NCBI GenBank assembly: GCA_946495905.1
Contig: CAMMEP010000068.1
Coordinates: 1-6,135, forward strand
DNA: 6,135 nt
Reading direction: 5' to 3'
DNA from: an uncultured Clostridium sp.
GTDB taxonomy: Bacteria > Bacillota > Clostridia > TANB77 > CAG-508
The stretch's first letter is position 1, and every line of letters begins with the position of its first letter. Of this stretch, positions 1 through 5,813 are shown piece after piece. The notes under the pieces were generated by a model. That model was not told the DNA's origin and made no database searches. It saw nothing but the letters and a program-made list of their open reading frames with translations. Position numbers and translations under genes: made by a program.

Positions 1-212
1 ACTGCTTTTTGAACACCTTTTCCTAAATATCTATCTTTATCTCCATCACGTAATTCTACTGCTTCAAAGCTTCCAGTAGATGCTCCTGATGGAACCATAG
101 CTACTCCTGAAAATCCTCCTTCTGTAACAACTTCTACTTGTACTGTTGGATTTCCTCTTGAATCCAATACTTCTAAAGCTCTTACGCTTTCAATTCCTAA
201 ATAATCTTTCAT
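1..212 (-). CDS. eno: Enolase, N-terminal part (cut by window edge)
   Basis: Enolase interconverts 2-phosphoglycerate and phosphoenolpyruvate in the cytoplasm, as a Mg-dependent step of glycolysis. The first 70 codons are visible and the gene runs off the low-coordinate edge. Family landmarks are clear: LDSRGNPT at residues 16-23, the mobile active-site loop SGASTG at 42-47, and EAVELRDGD at 50-58. The start is the ATG read from 212, preceded by a strong AGGAAGAGG ribosome site (about 219-227) with normal spacing; the N-terminus MKDYLGIE has the usual family length. It is the last enzyme of the gap-pgk-tpiA-gpmI-eno series, but it is separated from the preceding gene by about 410 bases. That gap holds a structured repeat and a good sigma-A promoter, so it is probably transcribed at least partly on its own. 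Nothing is odd in the visible part. Confidence 0.97.
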   Translation of the reverse strand, partial: MKDYLGIESVRALEVLDSRGNPTVQVEVVTEGGFSGVAMVPSGASTGSFEAVELRDGDKDRYLGKGVQKA

Positions 213-244
213 TTTGTCCTCTTCCTTTCTTTTAATTTATTTTA

Positions 245-267
245 AATAAAACAAAAATTGTTTTATT
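245..267 (-). other. AT-rich hairpin in the eno leader
   Basis: A perfect 10-bp inverted repeat (AATAAAACAA / TTGTTTTATT) with a 3-nt loop lies in the predicted 5' untranslated region of eno, between its promoter and its ribosome site. Nearly all pairs are A-T, so it is weak as RNA. In such an AT-rich spacer it could be chance. It is recorded because it is the only clear structure in the leader; no regulatory role is claimed. Confidence 0.35.
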
Positions 268-305
268 ATTTTACTAATTTTTATATTATCCTTTTAGCGA
301 ATACA

Positions 306-333
306 ATTATAGCACATTTTGTCAAGATTTCAA
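306..333 (-). promoter_or_regulatory. Sigma-A-type promoter for eno
   Basis: Read on the minus strand, there is a TTGAAA -35 (328-333), a 16-nt spacer and a consensus TATAAT -10 (306-311). The -10 is preceded by TGC, an extended -10 arrangement. Transcription would begin near 299, giving a leader of roughly 87 nt before the eno ATG at 212. A TTGACA also occurs at 320-325, but it is only 8 nt from the -10 and cannot serve as its -35. The promoter lies just downstream of structured element copy 1, so eno could be expressed even if read-through from gpmI is blocked there. Confidence 0.75.
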
Positions 334-353
334 GACATGATTTTTATGCCAAT

Positions 354-614
354 TATTTGTTACTGTTTAGACTAGAATTCATTTTACATTTAGCTCTTAG
401 TAGTATGTATATTTAGAAAATTTTTAAAGTACCGCGCAGCGACCAAACGAAGCCAGAATGGCGAGTGCGAGTTGGAGCAACCTAGCACAATTTTAAAAAA
501 TTTATTTTTTAAAAATTGTGGTTAGATGGTTGCGACCAGTAAGGTACAAGAAAATTTGAGAAATATACATACTACTAAGACGTATTATAAATTCGCACTG
601 AACAGTAACAAATA
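354..614 (+). repeat. Structured palindromic element, copy 1
   Basis: This is a long imperfect inverted repeat of about 260 bases between the immunity-like gene and eno. From outside in, these segments pair: 355-370 with 598-613 (16 positions, one T-G); 375-379 with 590-594; 395-414 with 561-580 (20 bp, perfect); 418-424 with 551-557; 429-433 with 543-547; 473-475 with 536-538; 477-482 with 528-533; and 487-500 with 505-519 (one bulge). A 3x3 purine loop, AGA (415-417) against GAG (558-560), separates two helices. The GC-rich core contains AGCGACCAAACGA at 438-450 and a small GCCA-GAA-TGGC hairpin at 452-462. The core matches copy 2 (5232-5417) closely, but the arms do not match in sequence. 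Strand is given as plus because the purine mismatches and the T-G pair fold better on that strand. Family unknown: it could be a structured RNA, a mobile-element derivative, or both. Confidence 0.9.
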
Positions 615-624
615 TATTTGAATT

Positions 625-1422
625 TTACATGTGTTTGAGAATCTGACTCCTAACCCTCTCCCTCTGCTCCTCAATTTGTTCTATATAAGTCTTAGGTTTT
701 TGCTTTTCTTTTTCATAAATATTTCTTAACTTCTTTTTGCCTTTTATTTTATAAGTATATCTTTGCTCTTCAAACCTATTTTTTGCTTGTTTTTCCATCT
801 TTTGCATTTCGGTTTCTTGTATATACTCATTTTCCTTTCTTTCTCTGTTGTAAGCAAGTATCTTTTTAACTGGATTTTTATAGATAGCTTCTGAATGGGT
901 TTCAATATCGGGTTTAAAGTATATATTTTCATTAATATAATCTTTTATTATTTTTTTCTCTTTTCTAGTAAAGGCCTCTTCTGGAAGTTTTAAATTATTA
1001 TACTTCCATATAATATGCCTATCCTCACTAGAAAATTTAGTTCCTAGTAGATTTTCATAATTATACTCTATTTCAAACTTTAGTCCTTCTATTCTTATTG
1101 TAACACTTGTCCATAGCCTATGATTCTGCTGTTTAAATAAATTTCTTAATTCTTTTATCTTAATATATAATTTTTCAACTAATTTTATATATTCTTCTTC
1201 ATTTAAGCTAAATTTATTTGGTATCTCATAGACATTTACGGGATTTTTTTTCAAAATTCCCTTTGGAAAATAGTAAAAGAATAGTTCTCCTGTTTCTAAC
1301 CCTTTCATTTTCTCTTCTACAGAAGCATATAAATATATTCTGTCCCATTTTTCAGGTATCAGATAGAATAATTGCTTCTGTAATTCAGAGTAAATATTTC
1401 TTATCTCTGAATTTTCTATCAT
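625..1422 (-). CDS. YezG/DUF600-like immunity protein with a charged C-terminal extension
   Basis: The protein has 265 residues. About the first 170 resemble the YezG (DUF600) family, the immunity or antitoxin proteins of Bacillus and Staphylococcus polymorphic toxins such as the LXG toxin YeeF. Family-like features are IPEKWDRIYLYA at 22-33, GELFFYYFPK at 45-54, the helical stretch around 74-97, the LWTSVTIRIEG segment at 103-113, and RHIIWKYNNLKLPEEAF at 135-151. Residues 171-265 are an added tail dominated by Lys, Glu, Arg and Gln; it is probably helical or coiled-coil and unlike the usual compact family. No signal peptide or membrane segment is visible. The start has an excellent GGAGG site five bases upstream. 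It follows gpmI by 69 bases with no terminator seen, so it is probably co-transcribed, yet no toxin gene is present. The family call comes from motif recall, not a search; the function as an immunity protein is inferred. Confidence 0.75.
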   Translation of the reverse strand: MIENSEIRNIYSELQKQLFYLIPEKWDRIYLYASVEEKMKGLETGELFFYYFPKGILKKNPVNVYEIPNKFSLNEEEYIKLVEKLYIKIKELRNLFKQQNHRLWTSVTIRIEGLKFEIEYNYENLLGTKFSSEDRHIIWKYNNLKLPEEAFTRKEKKIIKDYINENIYFKPDIETHSEAIYKNPVKKILAYNRERKENEYIQETEMQKMEKQAKNRFEEQRYTYKIKGKKKLRNIYEKEKQKPKTYIEQIEEQRERVRSQILKHM

Positions 1423-1491
1423 ATATTCCTCCAGTCTAATTAGTACTTATTTACATCTATCTTAAAGTTTATTTTTTATCTAATATTTTCT

Positions 1492-3021
1492 CTATTCTAC
1501 TATAATACTTTCGCCTGTCATTTCTTCTGGTTTTTCTAATCCCATCAATTCTAACATAGTTGGTGCTAAATCTGCAAGTTTTCCTTCTTTTAGTTTTACG
1601 TCTTCTTTTCCTACTAATATAAGTGGGACTGGATTTGTTGTATGAGCAGTATGTGGTTCACCGGTTTTGTAATCTATCATTTGCTCAGCATTTCCATGGT
1701 CTGCTGTAATAAGCATTACTCCACCATTGTTTTTAATAGCTTCTACTACTCTTTCTACACAACCATCTATTGTTTCAATTGCTTTAATTGCTGCTTCTAA
1801 GCTTCCTGTATGTCCTACCATGTCTGGGTTTGCATAATTTAATATAATGCAGTCATACTTTTTAGAGTTTATTGCATCTACTACTTTGTCTGTAACCTCT
1901 AAAGCACTCATTTCAGGTTTTAAATCATAGGTTTCAACCTTTGGTGAAGGAACTAATATTCTATCTTCTCCTGGATATTGTTTTTCTTCTCCACCATTAA
2001 AGAAAAATGTAACATGTGCATATTTTTCTGTTTCTGCAATTCTTAATTGTGTTAATCCTTTTTTGCTAATATACTCACCAAATGTATTTTTTAAAGTTTC
2101 TGGCTTGAAAGCTATTTTTACATTTGGCATTGTTTCATCATATTGTGTGAAACATACATAATCCAAATTCATTTTCTTTGTTTCGAATTCATTAAAATCT
2201 TTATCTACAATTGCTCTTGTAATCTCTCTTGCTCTATCTGGTCTAAAGTTAAAGAATACTACTGAATCATTTTCTTCTATTTTAGCAATTGGTTCATTAT
2301 TTTGACATATAACAGTTGGCTCTACAAATTCATCAAATACTTCTTTTTGATAAGAACCTTCTATTGCTGCAACTGCAGAAGCACATTTTATTCCTTCTCC
2401 GTTTACAATAGCATCATATGCTTTTTGAACTCTGTTCCATCTTTTATCTCTATCCATTGCATAGAATCTACCTGAGATACTTGCAATTTTACCTACACCT
2501 TTTTCCTTCATTTTTTCTTCTAGCTTCATAATATAGCTTTCTCCTGAAGTAGGTGGTGTGTCTCTACCATCCATAAAGCAATGAACATAAACGTTTTCAA
2601 AATCTTTTCTTTTTGCAAGTTCAAGAATTGCAAATAGATGACGAATATGACTGTGTACTCCTCCATCAGATAATAAGCCTAGTATGTGTAGTTTAGAATT
2701 ATGTTTTTTGCAATTTTCAATTGCTTCTACTAATTCTGGAATACTAAAGAAATCGCCTTCCTCAATTGATTTTGTAATTCTAGTTAATTCTTGATATACA
2801 ATTCTTCCTGCGCCAATATTAGTATGTCCTACTTCTGAGTTTCCCATTTGTCCATCTGGTAGTCCAACATTTAAACCACTTGTATACATTCTAGTTGTAG
2901 GGCATGTTTTCATTAGTTTATCAATATTAGGTGTATTTGCAAGTTTTACTGCATTTGCTTCTTCTTGCTCATTAATTCCAAATCCATCTAATATCATTAG
3001 CATTGTAACTTTTTTGTCCAT
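1492..3021 (-). CDS. gpmI: 2,3-bisphosphoglycerate-independent phosphoglycerate mutase
   Basis: This enzyme interconverts 3- and 2-phosphoglycerate in the cytoplasm through a phosphoserine intermediate and two Mn ions; it belongs to the alkaline phosphatase superfamily. Residue numbers here count from the upstream ATG at 3027. Visible sites are DGFG at 14-17 (metal Asp), GNSEVGH at 62-68 with the catalytic Ser64, SDGGVHSH at 120-127, MDGRDTPP at 152-159, the substrate Arg segment FRPDRARE at 261-268, EKYAHVTFF at 334-342, the metal sites NPDMVGH (400-406; Asp402, His406) and ADHGN (442-446), and HTAHT at 459-463. Length, about 509-511 residues, is normal and all key residues are present. The second ATG (3021) is chosen because the AAAGGA site is only 2 nt from the first ATG but 8 nt from the second, giving MDKKVTMLMILDGFG. 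It follows tpiA by 14 bases, so the two are tightly coupled. Confidence 0.97.
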   Translation of the reverse strand: MDKKVTMLMILDGFGINEQEEANAVKLANTPNIDKLMKTCPTTRMYTSGLNVGLPDGQMGNSEVGHTNIGAGRIVYQELTRITKSIEEGDFFSIPELVEAIENCKKHNSKLHILGLLSDGGVHSHIRHLFAILELAKRKDFENVYVHCFMDGRDTPPTSGESYIMKLEEKMKEKGVGKIASISGRFYAMDRDKRWNRVQKAYDAIVNGEGIKCASAVAAIEGSYQKEVFDEFVEPTVICQNNEPIAKIEENDSVVFFNFRPDRAREITRAIVDKDFNEFETKKMNLDYVCFTQYDETMPNVKIAFKPETLKNTFGEYISKKGLTQLRIAETEKYAHVTFFFNGGEEKQYPGEDRILVPSPKVETYDLKPEMSALEVTDKVVDAINSKKYDCIILNYANPDMVGHTGSLEAAIKAIETIDGCVERVVEAIKNNGGVMLITADHGNAEQMIDYKTGEPHTAHTTNPVPLILVGKEDVKLKEGKLADLAPTMLELMGLEKPEEMTGESIIVE

Positions 3022-3029
3022 ATTCATGA

Positions 3030-3035
3030 TCCTTT
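3030..3035 (-). promoter_or_regulatory. Ribosome binding site that selects the gpmI start
   Basis: The minus-strand sequence AAAGGA ends just after the tpiA stop codon (3036-3038). It stands 2 nt before the ATG at 3027 and 8 nt before the in-frame ATG at 3021. Only the second spacing is usual for initiation, so the protein most likely lacks the first two residues (Met-Asn) of the longest reading. Confidence 0.65.
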
Positions 3036-3785
3036 CTAATTATAATTTACAATTTTTGAGAACTCTTCTACTTTTAGACTGGCACCTCCAACAAGGCCTC
3101 CATCAATGTCTGACATAGAAAATAGCTCTTTGGCATTAGAAGATTTTACACTTCCGCCATATTGTATTATAACTCTATCTGCTACCTTTTGTCCATAGAT
3201 ATTTGCTATTTTTTCTCTAATTGTCTTTGTCATTTCATTGGCATCCTCTGATGTTGCAGTTTTTCCTGTTCCTATTGCCCATATTGGTTCATAAGCAATT
3301 ATTGTATTTGCTACTTGCTCATCTGTTAGTCCTTCTAAATCTTTTTCTATTTGAGTAGTTACTATTTCTTTTGCTTTTCCTTCTTCTCTTTGCTCTAACG
3401 TTTCACCAACACATACAATTGGCTTCAATCCATAATTAAAAGCCGCTTTTAGCTTTTTATTTACGGTTTCATCTGTCTCTGCAAAATACTGTCTTCTTTC
3501 AGAATGTCCAAGAATGACATATTCTACTCCGATTGCTTTTAGCATTTTTCCAGAAACTTCTCCTGTATAGGCACCATTTTCTTCCCAATGCATATTTTGT
3601 GCCCCTATTTTTATATTCGTATTTTGTGCAGTAAGTAAGGCATAAAATAAATCTGTGTATGGCACACATAATACCACTTCATTTTCTGTATTTTTTACTA
3701 GTGGATCTAAATCACTTATAAATCTTATTGCTTCATCTGGAAGCATATTCATTTTCCAATTTCCTGCAATTACTTTTTTTCTCAT
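3036..3785 (-). CDS. tpiA: Triosephosphate isomerase
   Basis: It interconverts dihydroxyacetone phosphate and glyceraldehyde-3-phosphate as a cytoplasmic TIM-barrel dimer, feeding the second triose from aldolase into the GAPDH step. At 249 residues its length is standard. Catalytic residues are all visible: Asn9 and Lys11 in GNWKMN, His94 in GHSERR (93-98), and Glu166 in AYEPIWAIGTGK (164-175), which carries the start of the flexible lid loop. The phosphate-binding ends YGGSV (209-213) and GLVGGASL (230-237) are intact. The ATG at 3785 has an AAGGAG ribosome site 9-10 bases upstream. A REP-like hairpin lies in the 67-bp spacer after pgk but no U-tract follows it, so pgk and tpiA are probably read together. 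The stop codon is almost next to the gpmI ribosome site. Confidence 0.98.
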   Translation of the reverse strand: MRKKVIAGNWKMNMLPDEAIRFISDLDPLVKNTENEVVLCVPYTDLFYALLTAQNTNIKIGAQNMHWEENGAYTGEVSGKMLKAIGVEYVILGHSERRQYFAETDETVNKKLKAAFNYGLKPIVCVGETLEQREEGKAKEIVTTQIEKDLEGLTDEQVANTIIAYEPIWAIGTGKTATSEDANEMTKTIREKIANIYGQKVADRVIIQYGGSVKSSNAKELFSMSDIDGGLVGGASLKVEEFSKIVNYN

Positions 3786-3817
3786 TTCAAGTAGCTCCTT
3801 CCTTTTATGTTAGTCTT

Positions 3818-3850
3818 ACAAGCAATTGGGGTCTGTCCCCAATTGCTTGT
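3818..3850. repeat. Perfect 14-bp REP-like hairpin between pgk and tpiA
   Basis: ACAAGCAATTGGGG (3818-3831) and CCCCAATTGCTTGT (3837-3850) are perfect inverted repeats around a 5-base loop, TCTGT (ACAGA on the coding strand). The hairpin starts two bases after the pgk stop codon and is not followed by a U-tract in the direction of transcription, so it does not look like a standard terminator. The GGGG-TCTGT-CCCC centre resembles short palindromes that recur in many bacterial genomes and are often linked to REP-associated tyrosine transposases; this resemblance is from memory. In the transcript it could protect the pgk 3' end or mark an mRNA processing site. Confidence 0.85.
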
Positions 3851-3852
3851 TG

Positions 3853-5163
3853 TTATTTTTCTATTCCATTCTCTTTTTCGTTTGTTTGTGCTTTTGCTTC
3901 TTGTTTTACAATTTTCTCTTCTTTATCTGTTAAGCACACTAGTCCTGGTAATTCTTTACCTTCTAATAATTCAAGTGAAGCTCCTCCTCCAGTTGAAATA
4001 TGAGTAAAGTTATCTTCTAATCCTAGTTTTTTAATTGCTGCAACAGAATCTCCTCCTCCAACAATAGAAGTTGCTTTTGTAGCAGCTATTGACTCTGCTG
4101 CATTTTCTGTTCCTCTGCTAAATTTATTTATTTCGCATATTCCTAGTGGACCATTCCATAAAATAGTTTTTGCATCTTTTAATTCTTCTGCAAATTCTCT
4201 TGATGTACGTGGTCCAATGTCACAACCTTGCCATCCTTCTGGAATTTTATCAGAGTCTACAACTTTATCTGGTGATTTTTCTAAGAAATCAAAAAATGCT
4301 TTTTGTTTTGATTTTTTATCTAAGGTATCATCTACTTCTTCTTGTACAGGTGCTACAACTGTATCTTTTGGAAGAACTATTTTTACACCTGCTTCTTTTG
4401 CTTTGTTCATAATTGTTTTTGCTTCTTCTATTTTGTCATTTTCGCACAAAGATCCACCAATTTTATATCCTTTTGCTTTTAAGAAAGTATATGCCATACC
4501 TCCACCAATTAATATTTCATCTACTTTGTCTAAAAGATTTTCAATAACACCTATTTTGTCTGAAACTTTAGCTCCACCAAGTACAGCGACAAATGGTTTT
4601 TCTGGATGTTCCAAAGTTCCATTTAAGAAAGTAATTTCTTTTTCCATTAAAAATCCTGCAACTGCTTCATCCACATGATGTGCTACACCTTCTGTTGAGC
4701 TATGTGCTCTATGTGCTGTTCCAAATGCATCATTTACATATATTCCGTCTGATAAATCTGCAAGTTCCATTGCTAATGTATCATCATTTTTTTCTTCTCT
4801 TGGGTCAAAACGAACATTTTCAAGAAGTGCTACATCTCCATCATTTAATGATGCTGTTACTGATTTTGCACTATCACCTGTTGTATCTGCTGCAAATTTA
4901 ACATCTGTATCTAATAAATCGGTTAATTCCTCTGCGACTGGTTTTAAAGAAAATTCTTCTTTTACTTCTCCCTTTGGTCTTCCTAAGTGTGAGCAAAGAA
5001 TAACTTTTGCTCCATTATCCATTAAATATTTTATGGTAGGAAGTGCAGCTGTAATTCTTGTGTTATCTGTAATTTTACCATCTTTTAATGGTACGTTAAA
5101 ATCACATCTAACTAGCACTTTCTTTCCTTTTACATCAACATCTTTTACTGTCTTTTTATTCAT
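3853..5163 (-). CDS. pgk: Phosphoglycerate kinase with an internal insertion and a C-terminal tail
   Basis: It transfers phosphate between 1,3-bisphosphoglycerate and ADP, making ATP and 3-phosphoglycerate in the cytoplasm. N-domain substrate sites are DFNVP (21-25), Arg36, HLGRP (59-63), NVRF with Arg118, and NDAFGTAHRAH (144-154). C-domain nucleotide and hinge sites are GGAKVSDK (196-203), WNGPLG (336-341), GGGDS (369-373) and TGGGAS (391-396). All are intact. At 436 residues it is longer than the usual 390-400 for bacteria. The extra length appears to be about 20 residues of Asp/Glu/Lys-rich sequence near 273-300, before the WQGCDIGP segment, plus a charged tail of 22 residues (415-436) after the usual end. 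The ATG at 5163 has an AAGGA site nine bases upstream. It is separated from gap by a DUF1653 gene and a structured repeat, an unusual break in a normally adjacent pair. Confidence 0.97.
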   Translation of the reverse strand: MNKKTVKDVDVKGKKVLVRCDFNVPLKDGKITDNTRITAALPTIKYLMDNGAKVILCSHLGRPKGEVKEEFSLKPVAEELTDLLDTDVKFAADTTGDSAKSVTASLNDGDVALLENVRFDPREEKNDDTLAMELADLSDGIYVNDAFGTAHRAHSSTEGVAHHVDEAVAGFLMEKEITFLNGTLEHPEKPFVAVLGGAKVSDKIGVIENLLDKVDEILIGGGMAYTFLKAKGYKIGGSLCENDKIEEAKTIMNKAKEAGVKIVLPKDTVVAPVQEEVDDTLDKKSKQKAFFDFLEKSPDKVVDSDKIPEGWQGCDIGPRTSREFAEELKDAKTILWNGPLGICEINKFSRGTENAAESIAATKATSIVGGGDSVAAIKKLGLEDNFTHISTGGGASLELLEGKELPGLVCLTDKEEKIVKQEAKAQTNEKENGIEK

Positions 5164-5231
5164 TTTTCATCATCCTTATCTTTTATATATTTAGGTTTTT
5201 AAGGAAATACCTATTAACCTTTATTATATTT

Positions 5232-5417
5232 ATTCAGTAGATGTGTAGTATTTAGAAAATTTTTGTAGGAGTGCGTAGCGACCAAACGAGCCAGAATGGC
5301 GAGTGCGATTGAAGAAACCTAGCAGATTTAAAGAAAATAGATTTTCTTTAAATCTGGTTAGATGGTTTCGACAACAAGCGACACAAAAATTTGAGAAATA
5401 CTACACATCTACTGAAT
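5232..5417 (+). repeat. Structured palindromic element, copy 2
   Basis: This is the second member of the family seen at 354-614. The outer arms 5232-5253 and 5396-5417 pair perfectly over 22 bp. After an AGA (5254-5256) by GAG (5393-5395) purine loop, 5257-5266 pairs with 5383-5392 (10 bp). Inside are TTG/CAA (5309-5311 with 5371-5373), GAAACC/GGTTTC (5314-5319 with 5364-5369) and a long apical hairpin, 5324-5338 with 5341-5355. Conserved bases shared with copy 1 include AGCGACCAAACGA (5277-5289), the GCCAGAATGGCGAGTGCGA stretch (5290-5308), and the TAGC against GGTTAGAT internal loop (5320-5323 with 5356-5363). The outer and apical arms have no sequence similarity to copy 1, yet both fold the same way. 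A weak AT-rich extension (5221-5229 with 5421-5429) may lengthen the outer arm. It lies between the DUF1653 gene and pgk. No open reading frame worth calling is inside. Confidence 0.9.
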
Positions 5418-5458
5418 CTTATACAATAATCTTTCTATCTTTTATTAAACATTTTATT

Positions 5459-5719
5459 TTATGCTTTAAAATTACCAGCCACACTTTGTATGTCTTGTAA
5501 TTCAAATCTATATTTTTGTTCTACATTTGGATATTTTTCATGGTCTACTTCTTCTAAAAACATTTCATATGGTCTTATCCATAAACTATTATCTCCATAA
5601 AGCCTTCTATATATTACATATTTTTCTTTTGTCTCGCTATGAGTAGCTATATCTTCTACTAAATAATAGTCACCTTTAAAGTGTTTATATACTCCATGTA
5701 TTTTTACTTCTCTTTCCAT
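5459..5719 (-). CDS. DUF1653 family small protein
   Basis: An 86-residue cytoplasmic protein with no signal peptide or membrane segment. It matches the DUF1653 pattern as I remember it: GVYKHFKGDYYLVEDIATHSET at 9-30 (Gly-x-Tyr-x-His-Phe-Lys-Gly, then a His-Ser-Glu-Thr turn) and the second half Y-R-x-L-Y-G-D-x-x-L-W-I-R-P-x-E-M-F at 37-54. The family fold is a small beta-rich domain of unknown function; residues 59-86 are a poorly conserved tail. The ATG at 5719 has an AGGAG site six bases upstream. It lies between gap and pgk, after a perfect hairpin and before a structured repeat, so it was probably inserted into an ancestral gap-pgk operon. No role in glycolysis can be inferred from the sequence. 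Confidence 0.88.
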   Translation of the reverse strand: MEREVKIHGVYKHFKGDYYLVEDIATHSETKEKYVIYRRLYGDNSLWIRPYEMFLEEVDHEKYPNVEQKYRFELQDIQSVAGNFKA

Positions 5720-5743
5720 AATTTTCTCCTTATTTTATCTATA

Positions 5744-5793
5744 AGAGGCTAGAATAATATTCGAAATATATTTTTAATATTATTCTAGCCTCT
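5744..5793 (-). other. Perfect 18-bp hairpin downstream of gap
   Basis: AGAGGCTAGAATAATATT (5744-5761) is exactly complementary to 5776-5793, with a 14-base AT-rich loop. It begins 20 bases after the gap stop codon and ends about 15 bases before the ribosome site of the DUF1653 gene. On the coding strand the hairpin is followed by TATAGATAAAAT rather than a clean U-run, so it is at best a leaky terminator. On the plus strand it is followed by TATTTTAATT, a little more terminator-like. A plausible role is to stabilise the gap 3' end or lower read-through into the downstream genes; this is inference. It does not share sequence with the other palindromes of the window. Confidence 0.8.
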
Positions 5794-5813
5794 ATTTTAA
5801 TTCCAAACAAAAT

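Noticed and set aside
318..347. Plus-strand promoter reading into element copy 1 (TTGTCA at 319-324).
   Set aside because: The hexamer at the right distance (TTTTAT, 342-347) is a weak -10; not enough to support a promoter.
355..613. Element copies as a CRISPR array, tRNA, or known ribozyme.
   Set aside because: There are only two distant copies with no spacers, no cloverleaf, and no hammerhead or twister signature that I can recognise.
381..630. Nine-base direct repeat ATTTTACAT at 381-389 and 622-630, considered as a target-site duplication of element copy 1.
   Set aside because: The left copy lies inside the outer arm pair (355-370 with 598-613) while the right copy lies outside it, and such AT-rich 9-mers occur easily by chance here.
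744..932. Short minus-strand frame of 62 codons inside the YezG-like gene.
   Set aside because: It is an out-of-frame shadow of the larger gene, with a Lys-rich composition caused by AT-rich sequence and no ribosome site of its own.
3728..4901. Several Leu/Phe-rich plus-strand frames opposite tpiA and pgk that look like membrane proteins.
   Set aside because: They are antisense readings of conserved enzyme genes; the hydrophobicity reflects complementary codons of Lys/Glu-rich proteins.
5222..5251. TATAAT at 5223-5228 (minus strand) as a -10 for a pgk promoter.
   Set aside because: The hexamer 17 bases upstream (ATACTA) is a poor -35 and lies in the arm of element copy 2; there is no TG extension.
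5303..5500. Plus-strand open frame running through element copy 2 and into the DUF1653 gene.
   Set aside because: It overlaps the folded repeat and the opposite strand of a supported gene, has no ribosome site, and its product resembles nothing.
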